Shown here piece after piece: positions 21,952 to 33,896 of a stretch of 64,000 nucleotides of DNA. Source of the stretch: Cylindrotheca closterium (Eukaryota; Bacillariophyta; Bacillariophyceae; Bacillariales; Bacillariaceae); contig CAKOGP040000002.1 of NCBI GenBank assembly GCA_933822405.4, forward strand, positions 639,954 through 703,953, given 5' to 3'. Each line of letters starts with the position of its first letter. Position 1 is the first letter of the stretch. Under the pieces are notes generated by a model. It searched no databases and was not told the origin of the DNA. It saw only the letters and a program-made list of their open reading frames with translations. Made by a program: the position numbers and the translations under genes.

Positions 21952-22980
21952 ATGCATATTTTCTCGAGATCAAGTCTGGTGGAGACTATGATTAAGAACT
22001 TTCGACAGGCTGCCGGTATTAGAAATGTCTATCGGAGTGCATCTACAGATGTTCTTGGGGAAGCAAAAGCCTTGCAGTTGGAAGGCGTGGACAGATTTGT
22101 CGCGGAAAAGCCAGGTCTGATACTGGACCTGCGGTCCAAAAATGAAATCAACGAACCATTGGCATGCAAGTGGATGGCGGAGCAAGGAATCCAGTTGATA
22201 GAATCGGGAACACTGGACTCCTATGATGATATAGAAAAACGGAGAACTGTTGTACGGATCAACGTCTTATCTGTACCGCGTCTGATAGACTTTGTCGATC
22301 GGGATTGGTTGAATGAAACAGAACTACGAAAGGCAGCTGAATTGCAGAATGCCGGCTCGGCCCAAGGACAAATGATGCTTCGAATTGAGAAATTGAATGA
22401 ACGTGGCCTTTTCGGATTGAATCAAATCATCTTAGAATCTGGAGGTGCGGAACTGTGTAGGGCATTGAAGATCATTGCGGTACGGCTAGAAGAAAATCCT
22501 GACGATGTCATACTAATTCATTGCGTTCAAGGCAAAGACAGGTGAGTCAGTGAGTCGTACATTGCTGAATTCATACAACAATGTCACTTGTGGGAAAACA
22601 TGATGTACTGACTTCTGCAACATCGTCTCAAAATCCAATACTTTAGGACTGGAATGTTGGTGATGTTGCTGCAATCTATTTCGGGGGTCTCGGACGATGT
22701 CATTGTCGAAGATTACTTTGCATCCGACAATAGGTCATTAAACGTTGGCTCAGCAGCAGCGACAGCAGCCTTGGGGAAACGGCAGTATGGGAAATTGGAT
22801 GGGACCCTCTTTTCACGAGCCACACCAGAAGCCATGGTTTCGACTCTTGCGTATTTGCGTCAAAGATACGGTACGATATCACCTGGCTACCTGGATTGTA
22901 TTGGATTCAATAACAAGTGGAGGCGGAGAATACGCTACCATTTAAAAATATCTCGTCAACCCCCAAGGAGTCGGATATGA
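21952..22980 (+). CDS. Tyrosine/serine protein phosphatase, tandem copy 2
   Basis: Two exons (21952-22541 and 22647-22980) with a 105-nt intron (GTGAGT...CTTTAG) give 307 aa. The P-loop HCVQGKDRTG is complete, and LILDLRSKNEIN is the upstream family motif. The intron splits the Arg codon of the P-loop exactly as in copy 1, showing that the pair arose by tandem duplication. The start is either the ATG at 21952 or the one at 21991 (MIKNFRQAAG), which aligns with the start of copy 1. Loop lengths differ from copy 1 in the middle (SGTLDSYDDIEKRR against SADSYSAIEKRR) and in exon 2, where copy 2 has a Gly/Ala-rich insert (NVGSAAATAALG). Confidence 0.87.
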
Positions 22981-23196
22981 AGTCAATAAAAGCGAGACAC
23001 ATGATAAACTTTTCATTCGAAGAGCCGCTGCGTAAGAGAGCTTTTGCAACTTTGCAAAGCCAACAGTATTAAACCATAGTCCTACCATGCCATCCTTTCT
23101 GCTTTTAGTGAATGCTATAAAGAGTAATCAGCAGCCTTTGTTGCCCGCATTCCAACTTCGACGTTCATCGAAAGTGGAAGAAACCCGGATATATGA

Positions 23197-23985
<789 letters not shown>

Positions 23986-24117
23986 AAGATTAATAACCAA
24001 TGCATGTACATACCATTTGACTATGATAAGAGTTCTTGGAAGTGCAAAAGCATAATGCATATCTTCAACCCAAAGAAAGCAGCAAGGCAGAGAGGATCAA
24101 AGACGGACAAGATACAT

Positions 24118-25706
24118 TCAACTCTTTTTCGCCATAGTCTCAATCCTATCCCAATCCTTTCGTAAATTATCTTGTGGGTCGGATTCCGATTTATCACCTT
24201 CTTGCCAACCCATCTTTCTCAGCAACTGATTTCCAATATTGTCTGATCCCAATGTATCGTTAGGAACAGTTGCTGGTTCCATGGCCTCAGTTGGATCGCC
24301 TATCCTACTTGCGCTTGGAGCATTCAATCCTCCTTCGATTCCATGCAAGTCCCGTCGCCTCTGGGCCCGATCAGTATAGGTTCCTGCTTGTGACTCTTTC
24401 CGTTTGAGAACTGCTTGCCTAGCCTCTTCAAGTTTGACCACGTTCTGCTTGTGCATTTCGGAGTCTCGCTCGTGCGACCTCAATTTCTCAACCGATTGGA
24501 ATTTTCGTTTGCAGAGCATACAAATGGGCTGTCCTTTCTTGGTCCATCGGATTTTTTGTCTTGATTCATCCCCTTCTTCTAGTTGCGCTTCAGCCTTAAT
24601 CTCTACTTGCTTCTCCCTCCATTTCTCAATATTAGCAATGCGTTGCTGTTCTTCCTTTGAAACCAAGGGGGCCTGATGTTTGTATCGGGCAATTGAAGAC
24701 TTGCTTCCTTTGATCTTCTTGATGGTCTTCAAATTAATCGCAATCATCGGCTTTGGTTTTGCAATCGCGGAAACAATGGGCTCAACTGTCACCTCCGATG
24801 CTTCCAGCGGCCCTCCACCACTCTTCTCTACCTTTACAAATGGAGGATCTTCTTTCTCGTCGAAACGAAAGTAGGATTCCTTCTTGTTGCTGTAGTAGAG
24901 TTTGCTTTTTGGATCGTAGAAAAAGTCACTCAGCGCTTCATAGAACATTGCCGATCGATTGTCAAAAACAAATGCGGATCCATCCTTGTCAAACGAAGGA
25001 GGCCATTCGGGTTCCACTTCTGGAGATGGTGTTCGACGGTCACGGAATCGATCGTGACTTCGTCTACTTCTAGATCTAGAACGATGCCTCCCATCGTCAT
25101 ATCTATCATCAAAACGATCATCATAGCGATCATCGTAATGATCATCATAGCGATCATCGTAATGATCATCATAGCGATCGTCGAAGTGACCACCGCCCCG
25201 ACTGTCAGAACGAGAGCGTCTGCCAAACCTGTCTTCATCTAGATGATCACGTGGTCTTCGAGGAGGGCCATCATATCCACGATCAAACCGTCCCCTTCGT
25301 CCATCTTCTGGATGGCTATGGCGGTCTCCTCCTGATCTTCGTCGATCATCGTACCAATCATCACGATTGCCACCTCTTCCAAATCCTGGATTCTCCTCCA
25401 TTCTTCGATCGTCTTTGATGAAAGTAATTTGCAAATATAAATATGTGAGATCAACATACTGGCGCCAGAAAATCAGAATTTTGTGACATGAGAGCCAATC
25501 TGACCATAAGAGGAATCACTTCTGCGGGGCGGTGGCCCATAGTACTCTTCTGTAGCATATCCTCGCTTCGAACGATCATTTCGTGGGCCTAAACCATCGC
25601 CGTTTCTCCTGTGCGCGCTACTGTTGCTTCTAGGCCTTGGATTATGCTTGTCGTCGCGTGGAAAACTCTCGTGGTGTGGCCGCGAGGACCTCTCGTCGTC
25701 TCCCAT
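24118..25706 (-). CDS. RBM5/RBM10-like splicing factor (OCRE, zinc finger, G-patch-like end)
   Basis: Two exons (25706-25505 and 25412-24118) with a 92-nt intron (GTCAGA...CAAAG, phase 1) give 498 aa. The N-terminal ~150 residues are Arg/Asp/Gly/Ser-rich, with a DDRYDDHY repeat and RS dipeptides. Residues ~165-210 (FVFDNRSAMFYEALSDFFYDPKSKLYY...FRF) resemble the aromatic OCRE repeat. A C2H2 finger follows (CMLCKRKFQSVEKLRSHERDSEMH), then YTDRAQRRRDLHG, as in RBM5/6/10, and a short G-patch remnant (NQLLRKMGWQEG). These proteins act in the A-complex spliceosome and alternative splicing. No RRM is seen. The donor was chosen because it gives SSYDDRRMEENPG in frame. Confidence 0.82.
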
Positions 25707-26005
25707 GGTTCTGGCTGGTGCAATAAGATGAATTCAAACCAGAACTCTGCAAGTTCTACCGTGCTTCGTGAGGTTTGTTTTTGAATACCTGCTCGACTCT
25801 AGCGGTAGGCGGTAACACCGCACACACACCGCCGGTACCATGCAGTACACGTGTTTTCAAGATTGGAAATTCGAAAAAGGACAGAAAGGCAGACAGTCAT
25901 AGGTGATTGATTGATTGATTCAATGATTCAATGATTCGTTCGACCAACGTTTTTTTAATTTTATTTTATGTGCAAAATGATTGTGACGCAAACACATTCA
26001 TTCTC

Positions 26006-27514
26006 TCAAACAAGGCGTTTTGTTCTCACATCGTAGGAGCTAGTCCTGTAGATGCTGAGAGGATCATTCAAAAGAGCCATCTCATTGTCATTCGAGTCAT
26101 CTGTTGTGTATTTCAGTTGATGCTCTTCTGCAACCTTTTCCCAGTTAATACAGGCAAATGTCACCAGTAAACTTAGGTCCATTCCTGCGTACGGAAGGTT
26201 GATGCATGTCCATGCAGCTTCCAAGCCCCCCTCACGGATTATTGTGAAATAGTACAAATTTGGCAAACCAAAGACCCAAAGCCAAACCAAGTTGATCGAT
26301 GCTAACGTCCATTGCATTCCAAGCCCGGTGGCTATTCCACAAAGTGCTCCAAACAGCGAACACAGCTGACTGAAGGTGCACATCTTCCACCACATTTTTT
26401 CGGCAGTCACCAAAACCTCGGGGTCATTTGTGAACAATTGGATGATTGGCCTAGCGTGCCGGTAGACGATAGTGTTTATCACAGCACCGGCTAATACGAT
26501 CAGGACTGTTGCGCTCAAAATCAATTTCTTTGTCATCTTGACACTGTGAGTCATGGTGATGCCCATTCGAATGGATAAGGCAGTTCCTGCACTCAGTGGC
26601 GGCAACCACAATAGCATCAGTACTTGGCTTGGGATTGTGTGGACGGACAAAGGTATAGTACCTAATAATCCAATCACTAGTGCAGCACACTCCCAGAAGA
26701 CCCACTCGCACTGGGCGAGTATGCCACCGATTCCTAATCCCGCAAAATCCATCATAGGTTTGTGTGCAAGGATGGCTTGGCGCCAAGATGACATTCCAGG
26801 CCACGTGCGGTGATCATGTGGCTGTTTCACAGCAATGTACGCCAACAACGAAATCGCTTGAATGGCCTGAAAGTTGACATATGCCCAAGCGGATCCCAGA
26901 AAGCCATACCGTTCCGATAGAAACTCCAAGCCGAGTGGCAGAATAATTCCATAGCTTGCCAATGACACAACAATCATTGGTCTCATAATGTTCTGAGCGG
27001 ACAGAAACTTCCAAATGACGTTGTAGACCACACAAAATGGAAAAGACCATACAAATATGCGATACCAGGCCACAGCAAGTTCCACAGCATCCCTGTCTTG
27101 CCCCAAAGCCAGCAACACATTATCGAGATAGTTGACCAAGAAAATGTTGATTGGAAGTAAAATGGCAGTGGCACAAGCCAAACCACGAATGGCAATCAGT
27201 CCGACTTCTTTGAAATTTCCATTTCCAAAAGCCTGTGGTCCCAAGGTATCGGATGCACTGAATAGTCCAGCTAGTAGACTAAAGGTGCACAGATTCCCCG
27301 TCAAGTTGGCCAACGCAAAACCACTCAGATAAACAGTGTCGAATTTGCGTCCTATGAAACTGGCACACAACATGGGACTGGCAATCATTCCCAAGTTCAC
27401 TAGTATCGTTGGTATTGCTAGTTCTATAAATGTCCATAGCTCTGCTAAGACGGACGATCTTGGTGCTAGAAATTCTTCCTCAGATTGAAACATGTTGATA
27501 TGGCGAAATGACAT
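26006..27514 (-). CDS. MATE-family multidrug/toxin extrusion transporter, copy A
   Basis: A single exon encodes 502 aa with about twelve hydrophobic helices, typical of MATE cation antiporters. Family signs are TILVNLGMIASPMLCASFIG in helix 1-2, the helix-2/3 region FSASDTLGPQAFGNGN, and the second-half repeat GTIPLSVHTIPSQVL and GTALSIRMG. Substrates cannot be told. The N-terminal half is almost identical in DNA to copy B (about 26,820-27,480 against 28,880-29,540), while the C-terminal third differs more. The N-terminus is either ATG 27514 or Met-8. Confidence 0.9.
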   Translation of the reverse strand: MSFRHINMFQSEEEFLAPRSSVLAELWTFIELAIPTILVNLGMIASPMLCASFIGRKFDTVYLSGFALANLTGNLCTFSLLAGLFSASDTLGPQAFGNGNFKEVGLIAIRGLACATAILLPINIFLVNYLDNVLLALGQDRDAVELAVAWYRIFVWSFPFCVVYNVIWKFLSAQNIMRPMIVVSLASYGIILPLGLEFLSERYGFLGSAWAYVNFQAIQAISLLAYIAVKQPHDHRTWPGMSSWRQAILAHKPMMDFAGLGIGGILAQCEWVFWECAALVIGLLGTIPLSVHTIPSQVLMLLWLPPLSAGTALSIRMGITMTHSVKMTKKLILSATVLIVLAGAVINTIVYRHARPIIQLFTNDPEVLVTAEKMWWKMCTFSQLCSLFGALCGIATGLGMQWTLASINLVWLWVFGLPNLYYFTIIREGGLEAAWTCINLPYAGMDLSLLVTFACINWEKVAEEHQLKYTTDDSNDNEMALLNDPLSIYRTSSYDVRTKRLV

Positions 27515-27624
27515 TTTATGAATACGATACCGTTGATGAGGGATTTTTGAATTTGTCTGATCAGCCGATCTCCGCGTCTCCTTCCTCCTTCAAACTGTTC
27601 GATCAATCGGATTAACTCGATTGC

Positions 27625-28098
27625 CCTGATTTCAATTTCAGCTCTTGAAGTAGGAAGCCTGTGGGAGCGCCATTGTCTTTGAGTTCCTTGCAGTCATTCT
27701 CAAGGCAGAAAATCGTGTCACCCTGTTGGAAAGGGCGTGAGATGATTGGTTTGAGGTTTACACAGATGCAGACAATTCAACTAAATGAACCACCAGGCAG
27801 CAGATGTGAGTTCGGAAAGTTTCGCGAAGCATGACACATAGTAAAAAGTACAAACCGAGTCATCGGTAGCAAAGTCTGTCAATATCGCACAGCGCTGGTA
27901 TCAAGCTGTTCCAAACGCGAGGGTCGGTATAAAGGACAGAATGAATGAATCTGCTTAAGAATCCAAACTTCCGAATATGGTCTTGTCCTCTTCGGATGGA
28001 TTATCAACTTCTGACCAGTCCTCCGGAATGGCCTTTTCGATTTCTCCAAGAATTGTCAAGCCGATTCCCGTCTTCTTATCTGTTGTCATTCCAGATGC
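27625..28098 (-). pseudogene. Decayed partial copy of the SAM-methyltransferase gene at 29865-30837
   Basis: On the minus strand this stretch matches the first exon, intron region and first part of exon 2 of the methyltransferase gene further along. Shared words include ATGACAACAGATAAGAAGAC, CCATTCCGGAGGAC-like text for the KDWSEID segment, and GAGCGCCATT. Many substitutions and indels break the frame, and the last ~110 codons are missing. It lies between the two MATE genes, so the duplicated unit was MATE plus methyltransferase and this copy died. Its 5' end forms the very end of MATE copy B. Confidence 0.85.
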
Positions 28099-29555
28099 TG
28101 GGTTAGTTCTATATTGCTGAGAGGATCAGCCAATAGAGTCACATTTTCATTCAAATCATCTGTTGTGTTTTTAAGTTGTTGCTCGTCTGCAACCTTTTCC
28201 CAGTTCACACAGGCAAATGTCACTAGTAAACTTAGGTCCATTCCTGCGTACGGAAGGTTGATGCATGTCCATGCAGCTTCCAAGCCCCCTTCACGAACAA
28301 TTGTGAAATAGTACAATGTCGGCAAACCAACGACCCAAAGCCAAACCAAGTTGATCGATGCTAACGTCCATTGCATTCCAAGCCCGGTGGCTATTCCACA
28401 AAGTGCTCCAAACAGTGAACACAGTTGACTGAAGGTGCACATCTTCCACCACATTTTCTCAGCAGTCGCCAAAACCTCAACGTCATTCGTAAACGATTGA
28501 ATAATCGGCTTTGCTTGCAGGTAGACGAAAATATTTACCACAGCCCCGGCTAATACGATCAGGACTGTTGCGCTAACAATAAGTTTCTTTGTCATCCTGA
28601 CACTGTGAGTCATAGTGATTCCCATTCGAATGGATAAGGCAGTTCCTGCACTCAGTGGCGGCAACCACAAGAACATCAGTACTTGGCTTGGGATCGTATG
28701 GGCGGACAAAGGAATAGTACCCAATAGTCCAATGACCAGTGAAGCACACTCCCAGAAGACCCACTCACACTGTGCAAGCATGCCACCAATTCCTAGCTTC
28801 ATAAATTCCCACATTGGTTTATGCGCAAGGATGGCTTGGCGCCAAGTTGACATTCCAGGCCACGTGCGGTGATCATGTGGCTGTTTCACAGCAATGTACG
28901 CCAACAACGAAATCGCTTGAATGGCCTGAAAGTTGACATATGCCCAAGCGGATCCCAGAAAACCATACCGTTCCGATAGAAACTCCAAGCCGAGTGGCAG
29001 AATAATTCCAAAGCTTACCAATGACACAACAATCATTGGTCTCATAATGTTCTGAGCGGACAGAAACTTCCAAATGACGTTGTAGACCACACAAAATGGA
29101 AAAGACCATACAAATATGCGATACCAGGCCACAGCAAGTTCCACAGCATCCCTGTCTTGCCCCAAAGCCAGCAACACATTATCGAGATAGTTGACCAAGA
29201 AAATGTTGATTGGAAGTAAAATGGCAGTGGCACAAGCCAAACCACGAATGGCAATCAGTCCGACTTCTTTGAAATTTCCATTTCCAAAAGCCTGTGGTCC
29301 CAAGGTATCGGATGCACTGAATAGTCCAGCTAGTAGACTAAAGGTGCACAGATTCCCCGTCAAGTTGGCCAACGCAAAACCACTCAGATAAACAGTGTCG
29401 AATTTGCGTCCTATGAAACTGGCACACAACATGGGACTCGCAATCATTCCCAAGTTCACTAGTATCGTTGGTATTGCTAGTTCTATAAATGTCCATAGCT
29501 CTGCTAAGACGGACGATCTTTGTGCTAGGAATTCCTCTTCAGCAGATTGAAACAT
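28086..29555 (-). CDS. MATE-family transporter, copy B, with a C-terminus ending in foreign sequence
   Basis: A single exon of 489 aa from ATG 29555. An upstream in-frame extension lacks ATG. It is a tandem paralogue of copy A and carries the same family motifs (FSASDTLGPQAFGNGN, GTIPLSAHTIPSQVL). Copy A ends DPLSIYRTSSYDVRTKRLV, whereas copy B ends DPLSNIELTQHLE. The last codons CAG CAT CTG GAA TGA come from the truncated methyltransferase copy (the ACAGCATTCGGAATGAC of the intact gene), so the stop codon itself was acquired at the duplication junction. The transmembrane region is intact, so the protein is probably functional. Confidence 0.9.
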   Translation of the reverse strand: MFQSAEEEFLAQRSSVLAELWTFIELAIPTILVNLGMIASPMLCASFIGRKFDTVYLSGFALANLTGNLCTFSLLAGLFSASDTLGPQAFGNGNFKEVGLIAIRGLACATAILLPINIFLVNYLDNVLLALGQDRDAVELAVAWYRIFVWSFPFCVVYNVIWKFLSAQNIMRPMIVVSLVSFGIILPLGLEFLSERYGFLGSAWAYVNFQAIQAISLLAYIAVKQPHDHRTWPGMSTWRQAILAHKPMWEFMKLGIGGMLAQCEWVFWECASLVIGLLGTIPLSAHTIPSQVLMFLWLPPLSAGTALSIRMGITMTHSVRMTKKLIVSATVLIVLAGAVVNIFVYLQAKPIIQSFTNDVEVLATAEKMWWKMCTFSQLCSLFGALCGIATGLGMQWTLASINLVWLWVVGLPTLYYFTIVREGGLEAAWTCINLPYAGMDLSLLVTFACVNWEKVADEQQLKNTTDDLNENVTLLADPLSNIELTQHLE

Positions 29556-29864
29556 GTTGATGTGCGGCGAAACCTGAATTTTTGGGGGTGACAAGATTTT
29601 GTCGATATCTCAGATTTCGTTCGTTTCGCGTATACCGGATAGCGTACGTACCGGCAAGTCGTTTGACCCATCGGACTAACTCAAATGGCCATTTCAGAAC
29701 ATCTCGGTCGTTAATCTCGTAATACTCACACAGCGGGAAGTACAAGTGAAGTAGTGCTATTTCTTGGTGCAATACTTTTTCACCAGAGAAAGATGGGCGG
29801 AACGAAATGACGAGTCATAGAAACATAACTTCAAGGTTCAAGACCTTGCTTAGCGCTTGTTTGA

Positions 29865-30837
29865 TCAAACTTTCTTAGTGGCAGAGACAACGTAGACCGG
29901 GTCACCAATTATCATTTTCTTGCCATTCCTTGTCGACAGATCTCTGGCAGCTATGTCTGTATAGTCTCCCCCAGAAAAATGAAGATAGCACCCCACATAG
30001 TATGCATGATCAACATCGTCTGCTCCTGTCCAGAGCCCAACAGCCTTGGAGAGGAAGAGCCGGTTCGAAAAGAGAATATGCACTTTGCCACCTGGTTTCA
30101 ACACCCGACTGGTTTCTTTCAAAAGTTGGAGAGGAGCGACGAGGTAGTCAATGCTCAGCTGACAAAGAATTGTGTCAAAGCTGTTGTCTTCATAAGGAAG
30201 TTTTGGTTTCGAGTTCAAATCTTGAACTATGAAGTCTGTGAGAGCGCCATTAGCTTCGAGTTCATTTGAATTCATTCCCAAGCCAGCAAATCTTGTTAGC
30301 TTTTTGGACGAAGGCGTGAGATGGCTGGTCCAAGACGAGCAAAGATCCAGACACTAAAAAATGAAACAGTAGAGATGAGCGTTGAGAATTTTGCGAGACA
30401 TTCACATAATAAAAAGGACATACTGAGTCGCCGTCATGTACTGCCTCATTGGTAACATAGTCTGTCAATATCTGCACAGCGTTGGTATCAACATGTTCCA
30501 CAAAACGAGGGTCGGTGTAGAAGACAGAATCTGGTTGTGAGTCTAACCTTCCGAACATGGTCTTGGAGTCCTCTTCGAATGGATTATCAATTTCTGACCA
30601 GTCTTTTGGAATTGCCTTTTCGATTTCTCCAAGATCTGGCAAGGCAATTCCAGTCTTCTTATCTGTTGTCATTCCGAATGCTGTTGTTGGTGACGAACAG
30701 ATGCCAAGCATTCCAAGAAAAGAGTGTGTCGTCATCTCTCGACGAGAAATATGGCCATTTTCAAAAGCTTTTTCGCCAACATGTGGCACTAAGCCATGGA
30801 CAAGCTCTAGAACGAGGAGTAGGTGGGAGATAAACAT
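29865..30837 (-). CDS. SAM-dependent methyltransferase-like protein, probably thylakoid lumen or plastid
   Basis: Two exons (30837-30424 and 30353-29865) with a 70-nt intron (GTATGT...TTTTAG) give 300 aa. The splice joins DGDSV to CLDLCSSWTSHL, the glycine-poor motif I of a subgroup of methyltransferases. The later core is EDNSFDTILCQLSIDYL and SRVLKPGGKVHILFSNR. The N-terminus has a hydrophobic signal (MFISHLLLVLELVHGLV) and then SRREMTTHSFLGMLGICSS ending AFG. The twin arginine before a hydrophobic stretch resembles a Tat signal for the thylakoid lumen, following a diatom plastid presequence. The ATG at 30837 is the first in frame. The substrate is unknown. A decayed copy lies at 27625-28098. 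Confidence 0.78.
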
Positions 30838-31042
30838 ATTATGGAAACAATAACATCGACGACGATTGCTAATATTCAATATGTTGATGATGATGTGTTG
30901 GAGTCGAAAAAGGAATCGAACCAGTCAATGATATCATCCAACTAATTACGTTACGTACAGTGGTACATTGAAATATCAGCAACATTCAACATGCAGGATT
31001 GCATGGTTTGGATAGTAATTGCTAGTATTTGCATGGGAATCC

Positions 31043-33507
31043 TTATGAGATTGGAGCGCCCACCAACGAAGCTGCTGTACATGCTCCTGCTGATGTTTGG
31101 ATAGTTTTCCCATCCCAGGTGGCTATACCACCATCGCCAGTCTTAAGACCCTTGGCTACTTTGTCCCACGTTTTCCTCTTCTTGACCTGCGCAGAAGATT
31201 GCGGTTCCCCAGTGAGACCTTCAATGAAGACTCGTTCTCCAATTTTGGAGCCTTCTGGAGGAGTGACTAGCTCCACCTTGTCTTCTCCCTTTGCTGCAAG
31301 AACCATTCCGTTACTAGAAAATCCAACAATCTTGGAAGCCTTCAGGTTGCACACAACAAGGACTAATCGGTCTTGCATATCCTCGAGTGTGTAGTGCTCA
31401 CGAAGCCCAGATGCAATTTCTCGAGTCTCTTCACCAATATCAATTTCTTCGCATAATAGCTTGTCCGCGTCTTCGTGATTCCAGACCTTGGTGATCTTTC
31501 CCACTCTGATTTCCATCTTTGTGAATTCAGGCTGGTTCGGGTCTCCAGATGCTTGTCCTTGCTTTGCTTTGGCGATCTCAGCTGCCTTCTTCTCTTTCTT
31601 TCGACGTTGAGCTTCCTCGTATGACTCCTTCTTCTTGGTGGAAGCTTCATTCTTGTTTGCTAGTTCTTCGTCCGAAAACGACTGGAAACGAGAACAGGAA
31701 TTGAGAACAAGGTGCACCACAGCAGAAAATACGAGGAAACCAACATACCTTTTCGTATAGTACTTCGCCAATTTGAATTGCAGACCCAGAGTCGAGGTTT
31801 CGGCAGTCGCGCTTCAATTCATGTAATGTAATTGGATCCTTTCCAAGCTTCTTGAAGATTTTTCCTGCCCCCACAGGCAAGTACGGCAATAGCAGGTGAC
31901 TCAAAGCATAAATTGACTCCAGCGTGGTGCGAACGACTTGTTGGCGGAATTCAATGAATTCATCGCCCTTCTTCAGCCATGGAGCCTCGTCTTGCAAATA
32001 TCCATTCACGTCGCGGAAGCCTTGGATGGCCACATTGGCACCTCCTTGTAGTTCGAAATCATTCATCTTTTTCAAATAAGCATCACAGATGGCTTCCAGA
32101 TCGATTGGTAACTTTTCGGGCGCTGGAACATCTGGAACGACGCCATCACAGTACTTCTTGCACAAGTTGGTAGCACGATGTACCAGGTTGCCAAGAGTAT
32201 CACACAGATCCGCATTGTGCATGTCGCGCATGGATTGTTCGTTGAAGGATAGTTCGCCTCCATAGGGAGCTTCCTTAGACAGGTACCAACGGAAGGAATC
32301 AACGTGAAACTTGTCCAGCATGTCATGTGGGTCAACAACATTGCCTAATGACTTGGACATTTTCTTGCCTTCTTTATCATTCACGAATCCATGCGCAAAT
32401 ACAGTCTTGGGTAATGGAATTCCCGCAGACATCAACAAGCATGGCCAAATCACAGTATGGAACCACAAGATATCCTTTCCAATAATATGAACATCAGCAG
32501 GCCAGAATCTGTCCAATCCTCCAATGGAGCCATCACCATTGACACCCAATCCATTAACGCCGGTCAAATAGTTGGACAAGGCATCGATCCACACATACAT
32601 GACGTGATTATCCGCGAATCCTTCTGGTACTGAGATCCCCCAAGAGAAGGTAGTACGACTGATTGACAAGTCTCTCAATGCATCCTCCGACAATCTCGTC
32701 AAAATGTTGTTGCGATGCTGTTCGGGACGAATAAAGTTTGGGTTGTCCTTAATGTGTTGGACCAACTTTTCATGGTATGCCGACATTTTGAAAAAGTATG
32801 ATTCTTCTTCTACTCGCTTCAAAGGTAATCCAGAAGTAGGATCCTTAAAGTCGTTCATCTCGGCTTCATTGTCAGGAACAAAGGATTCCTCACGAACGTT
32901 GTACCACCCTTTGTAGCTATCCAAGTAAATATCGCCATTCTCGTTACACTTCTTCCAAAGCTCACGAGCCGTACGCTTATGGCGATCACTGGTGGTTCGA
33001 ATGTAATCATCATTTGAAATCAAGACTCTTTGATTCAGACACTTGAATCCAGTCGAGAACTGTGCGATTGCGAACAAGAGGAAGAATTGAGTGCATGTAT
33101 CAGAAGAATTATTTGTTTTCAACAATTAAATGATAGATACTTACATGATCACAAATATCTTGAGGGGCTTTCTCCTGTTTTTCAGCTGTTTCCGCAATCT
33201 TTTGTCCGTGTTCATCCGAACCTGTGACAAAGTAGGCCGGTTTGTCGCCCTTCAAACGCTCAAACCGAGCAATCACATCGGAGGTAGCAGCCTCATATGC
33301 GTGTCCCATGTGGGCGGGACCATTGGTGTAATTAATAGCCGTAGTGATGTAGTATCCTTCTTTTTCCTCGGCAATTTTCGCGCCTCCTGTACTGGCCAAG
33401 AATCCATAATCAATCGTTGAATTGTCTTTCAACGTCCATCGATCGTAACCTTCATTGCCAGTGTTGATGGCGCTCTTCAGATCATCTCCTGTTGCTGGTG
33501 CTGCCAT
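31043..33507 (-). CDS. Methionyl-tRNA synthetase with C-terminal tRNA-binding (EMAP-II-like) domain
   Basis: Three exons (33507-33145, 33059-31749, 31681-31043) with introns of 85 and 67 nt give 770 aa. The class I signatures are GPAHMGHAYE (HIGH) and KKMSKSLGN (KMSKS). The anticodon-binding helical domain follows, then a charged linker (KKKESYEEAQRRKKEKK). The C-terminal OB-fold is FTKMEIRVGKITKVWNHEDADKLLCEEIDIG...VGAPIS, as in Arc1p, EMAP-II and bacterial MetRS tails. The connective peptide has no zinc-knuckle cysteines, which is more like the bacterial/organellar type. No clear targeting peptide is seen at the chosen ATG (33507), so the compartment is open. Confidence 0.92.
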
Positions 33508-33896
33508 TGTTAGTGTTTGTATTCTTTGCAAACTATGATTGATACCAAGTTGTGATTTCCAGCAATGTGAATGCCTTCAAGTTCAAAGTGGAGGTGTCGC
33601 GTATGATCACGAGTTGATGGATCTGAAACCTGCACGTAGGCCAGACGTACGTGTACGGTGCGTTGTGATTTGGAGAAAGGGAGAAACGTGCGACAAAGCT
33701 GCAGTAAAAGACGATGGTTCTTCTTGTGTTTATGAAAGTCTCTATCATTATTGTATTGTATTATTAAATAAACGAATCACTGGAAACTGATAAAATATCA
33801 AGTCACCCTCGTCGTTTTGGCTGTTGCTGTTTGGCAACACAGTTCTGGCCGTTTCGGCAATAGCAGAGATGTATCAATATGACGATTCGCCGACGT
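33508..33896. other. Intergenic, no supported gene
   Basis: 389 bp between two minus-strand genes: the leader of the MetRS gene and the 3' flank of the RCIHC-module gene. Small open frames have no recognisable domain. Confidence 0.5.
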
